From Dryas octopetala (Eukaryota > Streptophyta > Magnoliopsida > Rosales > Rosaceae), in the NCBI GenBank assembly GCA_963921425.1, contig OY992832.1:14792835-14856834 (forward strand): a stretch of DNA of 64,000 nt, read 5' to 3'. Under the pieces are notes generated by a model that saw nothing but the letters and a program-made list of their open reading frames with translations, searched no databases and had not been told where the DNA came from. Below are positions 59,501 to 64,000 of this stretch, piece by piece. The position numbers and the translations under genes were made by a program. Every line of letters starts with the position of its first letter. Position 1 is the first letter of the stretch.

Positions 59501-59691
59501 TAGCTAGTACAAGCCAAGGAGGTTCTTAGCTAATCCTCCACTTTTTCATGGGTTTCACTAAGCCCATCTAAGAAGGTTCATTTAAGTTAGAGGAGATTCA
59601 CTAAGCCCCTCTTTTTTTAATCCCACTCTCACCAAATATGGGCTTAGAGTCTTAACTAAGCCAATCCCTGTTAAGAAGGTGAAACAAACGG

Positions 59692-60950
59692 GCCCATAGT
59701 GTATTGTTACGGTGCGCACGTTAAATTTACTTAATCTTTTGTGACTTTTTTTTATCACACATTAAATTATTAATAATAATTTTGTTTTTTTCGAAAACAC
59801 TAATAATCACTTAGAAGGACACATTGTTACTATAAAAAGTCAAAAAAAGCAAAGGCCAAAGAAGTAGAGTCTCCACTCTATATATAAAAGGTGTCTTTTT
59901 TGGTGAAAATATAAGGAGTGTCTTGGGTTGAACTGTTTCTTACTTATTTTTGTATGGTTGTAATATGTATAAGTAAAAATGAAATTAATTAAAAATATAT
60001 TTCTTTTTTGAATGAGGAATATTCATAAATTTATATTTTTTAAATTTGTAGAAATAAGCACATGCAGTTGAAAATTGTAGTCCTTAAGGGCTTAAACTAG
60101 ATACATTAGTAATATTTTATTATTTATATTATATACTCTATTAATTCTCTTTCTTGCTTGCTTAGAGACCGTATCATTCAATTTGTCTTACGTCCATAGA
60201 AAGATACCACTCATGCATACAGCGATTCATAGGGGCTAGTCACGTAATTGGGGCCCACGCAAGGTCTCATGCTATCAGAGTCATCAGACGAACAAACCAG
60301 AGCGGCAAGGTTTAGAAAAGACGGACAGGTCATGATTTTAATTTTGGGGATATTAGTCTCAGTTTTCCGAGCAAATAATGAGTCATATGACTCATATTGC
60401 TTCAGCTTACACAACTCATATAATCCAAAATTCAAAAAAAAAATTCTACAGCAAATCTCATAGTAGGGATTAATATTATTTTACTTTCCGGATTATTACA
60501 CTTGTATTAATTTACTTTCTAGGCTTGTAATTTAAAAAATTAAGGACTTTGATTTTTTCAATTTTGCCTATTAAGATTCTTTCATTAATTTACACATTTT
60601 TCATCCAAATTTTTAAAGGTAAAATGATCCTTTCCATTTAGATTTTATTATTTTTTCCTCATGCATTATTTTTTTCTCTTTTATTTCTCGCTAAATTTTA
60701 GTTAATTAAGTCAATATTTTAAATAAAAAATATTTAAATTAACGAAATAATTTTAATTGACAAAATTGAAAAAATTAAAGTTCTTAATTTTTCTAATTAA
60801 AAGTCTAAAGAACTAATACATGTGTCTACACATCCTAAAACAAAATAACATTAATCCCTCTCACAGTACGATCTACCCGTATCCGTTGATGATCAATTAA
60901 ACGAAGTATTCTTTTCTTTACTAATAAATTAATAAATTAAGAACAGGAAT
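59692..60950. other. AT-rich spacer up to duplication breakpoint
   Basis: No gene. The similarity to the APR locus starts abruptly at about 60951, right at the start codon. Confidence 0.5.
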
Positions 60951-63230
60951 ATGACCTTCGTAGCTTCGTCTCCTTCTTCCCCCTTCTTTGCTTCGCGCTT
61001 CGCTCTCTTCACATGAGTCCAAAGGTAAACTGTTACCCTCCTTCCTCTCTCTTTTATTTTACTATTTTAATTAAATTTATTTTCTTTTTTATTGTTGTTT
61101 GGAATGTATGAGGGTCTGTATGATTTGCCTCTGAGCTCACTTTGATGTCCTCCACTTTTTGGTTATAAAAATTGAGTTAGGTTGGTGCTTATAATGAGGT
61201 AATAATAACGGTAGTATTTCTTGGATACAATATAAAATGTGATACCAATTACTTGGAATGAATATAAGAATATTTGAAATTGAATATCAATTTTGTAGAT
61301 TCTTTAATTTGTTTCATTGAATGGGATCTAATGCATTTTATGCTTCAATTGTTATTTCAATCCCTGCAGCTCCATTAATCTCGTCTGTGAGTCCATTGGA
61401 TCAATCCTTGTTCACATCAACAGCTGGGGCCTCTTGCCAGAGACCCTCATTGGTAAAACCCATTTGTGCAGAACCAAAAAGAGGCAAATCAGTTGTTCTA
61501 CATGCTGCAAAAGTGGTTGCTCCAGGTATATCATATATGTGCTTACTGCCATGTCATTGTGGGAAGCTTGAAATTAGTCTTTTTTTCAATGATGAGTGAG
61601 GACATGGAAGGATTTAGCCTTTGATTATTGGTATTCTCGCAGAGGTGGACAAGAACATGGTACCAGAAGATTATGAAAAACTGGCCAAAGAGATGGAAAA
61701 TGCTTCCCCACTTGAAATTATGGAGAAGGCTCTTGACAGATTTGGAAATGACATTGCCATTGCATTCAGGTGTCTGTTCATTTGGCTTTCTATCTTAAGT
61801 TTTTGACAAACTAAAATGATCATCACTGTAAATTCACCATTTAGTAGTAGTAACTAAGATAATGCTTTGTTATTTTAGAGAGTGTTGTATGGAACCTAAT
61901 GACATGTACTTAACAATTATTGTTTTAAAGAGGAGATTTAAAGTTCAAATCCCCCCTCTCCAGATGTTTGTAGCTAATAGAGGAATTGATCATCACTTGA
62001 TTAATGAAATAAACAAATTTCAATTTTAATGCTGGAGTACAGGTTACAAGACTTTATAGTCTGTCATTTAGAATGACCAAACTTAAAATTGGTTAATGTT
62101 TGTTCGTGCAGTGGAGCTGAGGATGTTGCCTTGATTGAGTATGCCAAACTAACTGGTCGGCCCTTCACGGTATTTAGCCTGGATACCGGGAGGCTAAACC
62201 CAGAGACGTACCAGTTTTTTGACACTGTTGAGAAGCACTATGGCATTCACATTGAATACACATTCCCTGATGCCGTGGAAGTTCAAGCACTGGTGCGCAA
62301 CAAAGGACTGTTCTCATTTTACGAGGATGGCCACCAGGAGTGCTGCAGAGTAAGGAAGGTTAGGCCTTTGAGGCGGGCCCTTAAGGGTCTGCGTGCCTGG
62401 GTCACTGGGCAGAGAAAAGATCAGTCTCCCGGGACAAGGGCTGAAATTCCGGTTGTTCAGTTGGACCCATCCTTTGAAGGAATTGATGGTGGAATTGGCA
62501 GCTTGGTAAAGTGGAATCCTGTTGCCAATGTGGAAGGTCATGAGATATGGAACTTCCTCCAAGTCATGAATGTTCCTGTCAATTCTCTGCACTCACAAGG
62601 CTACATTTCAATCGGGTGTGAGCCATGCACAAGGCCAGTGCTGCCGGGGCAGCATGAAAGGGAGGGAAGATGGTGGTGGGAGGACTCTAAGGCAAAGGAG
62701 TGCGGCCTCCATAAAGGAAATATCAAACAAGAGGTGCCACAACTCAATGGCAATGGAAATGGGATTTCAACAACTAATGGGAGTGCCAATGTCCCAGACA
62801 TCTTTAACAGCCAGAACTTGGTGTCCTTGAGTAGGACCGGGATACAGAACCTGGCAAGATTGGAAAACCGAAGAGAGCCTTGGCTTGTTGTGCTTTATGC
62901 ACCGTGGTGCCGGTTCTGTCAGGTGAATACTACTTATATTATTAAAGTATGCTGATTCTGATTGTGTCTAACTTGCTTCTTTTTCTGGAATTTTTGCAGG
63001 CAATGGAAGGATCATATGTTGAATTAGCAGAGAATCTGGCAGGGACAGGAGTAAAGGTGGGTAAGTTCAGGGCTGATGGGGAACAGAAGGCATATGCACA
63101 GTAAGAGCTGCAGTTGGCAAGCTTTCCAACAATACTCTTCTTCCCCAAACACTCATCAAAGCCCATCAAGTACCCTTCAGAGAAGAGGGATGTTGCGGCA
63201 TTGACGGCTTTTGTGAATGCTCTGCGGTGA
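60951..63230 (+). pseudogene. Duplicate APS reductase gene, disrupted
   Basis: Exon equivalents: 60951-61024, 61370-61525, 61643-61769, 62112-62922, 63000-63230. Nearly identical to the gene at 28383. Exon 1 has five Cs where the first copy has four (about 60979-60984), shifting the frame so that translation meets TGA at ACATGA. In exon 5, CAG-CAA has become CAG-TAA (stop at 63102-63104), removing most of the C-terminal thioredoxin-like domain. The promoter and CT-rich leader of copy 1 are not present. One reductase-core change is FRVFSLD to FTVFSLD. Exons 2-4 remain open. A shorter product from an internal Met would lack the transit peptide. Confidence 0.9.
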
Positions 63231-64000
63231 CAACTTAATGCACCAGTAGAAGGAACTGTATGTGTTAGTCCAAGTCAAAGACCTCGGTCTGTCTCTCTCT
63301 CATGCACACAGTCAGGCAATCATCTTGAGATTAAGGGGTTCAGGGTTTTCTGTGTAAATAACTTGTAATGTAAATATTGTGTGAGATCAATCATCTCGTC
63401 GATCTCTTCATGTTTTTTCTGAATAAAGGAGCATTGTTATCATTTCTAAAATTGCTTTCTTAGAGCTAATTGTGGATTTACTTTTCTACCTGTTCTATCA
63501 GTCTGTTCACTGAAGTTGCAGTCAATGAACTTGGTCAAAAGCTTTGTAGCTTGGCTAGACTACTGAGATGGGAGCGTCGTCAATCCGACATCACCTTTAT
63601 TAATTAACTAAAAGTAATTAATAAACAAAGCTTGCAAGTATTTTTACCTTTCTAATTCCTTTGTTTTGTTTAATCTTTTCCCTCAGCATCACCAAGTTAC
63701 CAACTAATTTAATTAATCAAAACCAGAGGAGACTGTTGGAAAACATTAAAAATGAGTCTGATGAGGGCCTGCCATATGGGAATTACTGAATGGTCATTTT
63801 GTGAACTTGTCCTCGCAATCTCACCCTTCACACACAGTAAAAAAACACCCTCGATCGGTATAAATCTAACTATCTACATATAAAAGTCAGTGACCCTTCA
63901 CTGCCCATATGACATACTACTACAGTACTACTAAGCACTACTTGGAGAGTTATTAAGAGAGGGATATTAATTCTAATTACACTCTTAATTTTAGGAAATT
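60952..64000. repeat. Segmental duplication, copy 2 (APR locus, continues past window)
   Basis: Corresponds to 28384-31451 with few differences, and is still matching at the last base of the window, nine bases short of where the GDSL ATG would be. A second GDSL gene is therefore expected immediately outside. Confidence 0.95.

Larger units (their letters stand above)
58391..59691. mobile_element. TIR-bounded block carrying a captured gene fragment
   Basis: Left end CGTTTGTTTCAC at 58391-58402 and right end GTGAAACAAACG at 59679-59690 are perfect 12-bp inverses. Subterminal repeats occur on both sides: TTGGCATGGACTAGCT-type at the left, CTAAGCCCATCTAAG-type at the right. The centre is GC-rich against an AT-rich surrounding, and holds a protein-like frame (58733-59230) and a G-rich minisatellite (59240-59500). 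The structure resembles a Pack-type non-autonomous DNA transposon. The target-site duplication and superfamily are unresolved. Confidence 0.55.

Overview
The window is nuclear DNA from a flowering plant, most likely a woody eudicot. Genes have many small GT-AG introns, CT-rich leaders, AT-rich spacers, MITEs, hAT-like elements and Ty1/copia debris. A Rosaceae source is a guess from general gene and repeat character and is not demonstrated.

Layout. 1-3.9 kb holds two related small genes in tail-to-tail inverted orientation around a GGCCCG-rich transposon remnant. 4.25-5.53 kb is a decayed GAMYB-like R2R3-MYB gene that still carries a miR159-type target site. 6.5-11.5 kb (minus) is an intact nine-exon bromodomain gene of the SWI/SNF-associated BRD1/2/13 type. 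11.6-17.4 kb is spacer with three foldback elements and a copia fragment. 17.5-20.7 kb (plus) is an intact eight-exon LpxK (tetraacyldisaccharide 4'-kinase) gene. It converges on an intact nine-exon glyoxalase-I-like gene (21.2-24.2 kb, minus) whose first exon encodes a signal-peptide-like segment and whose N-terminal domain lacks two expected metal ligands. 28.4-30.7 kb (plus) is an intact five-exon plastid APS reductase gene, followed by a broken GDSL esterase gene (31.5-33.0 kb).

37.2-39.4 kb is an inverted duplication of a broken multi-pass membrane protein gene. 39.8-42.4 kb is copia debris, including a tandemly duplicated gag start. 42.5-43.8 kb is a related but divergent membrane-protein gene with internal stops. 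Its promoter and first 110 or so codons have been amplified into a nine-unit head-to-tail array of about 900-bp units (43.45-51.49 kb). Each internal junction is fused to a stub of the terminus of a hAT-like element, whose full copy (51,493-52,911, 8-bp target duplication) borders the array. A second GDSL fragment lies at 54.25-54.8 kb. A TIR-bounded, GC-rich block carrying a captured QWRF-like gene fragment is at 58.4-59.7 kb. From 60.95 kb to the window end lies a near-identical duplicate of the APS reductase locus, beginning at the start codon and carrying a frameshift and a premature stop.

The intact genes serve unrelated pathways: chromatin remodelling (BRD), mitochondrial lipid-A-like synthesis (LpxK), a glyoxalase-like activity, and sulfate assimilation (APR). 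There is no operon-like logic. The distinctive feature of the window is its record of duplication: inverted gene pairs, a transposon-bounded tandem array with higher-order structure, a segmental duplication, and a transposon-captured exon.
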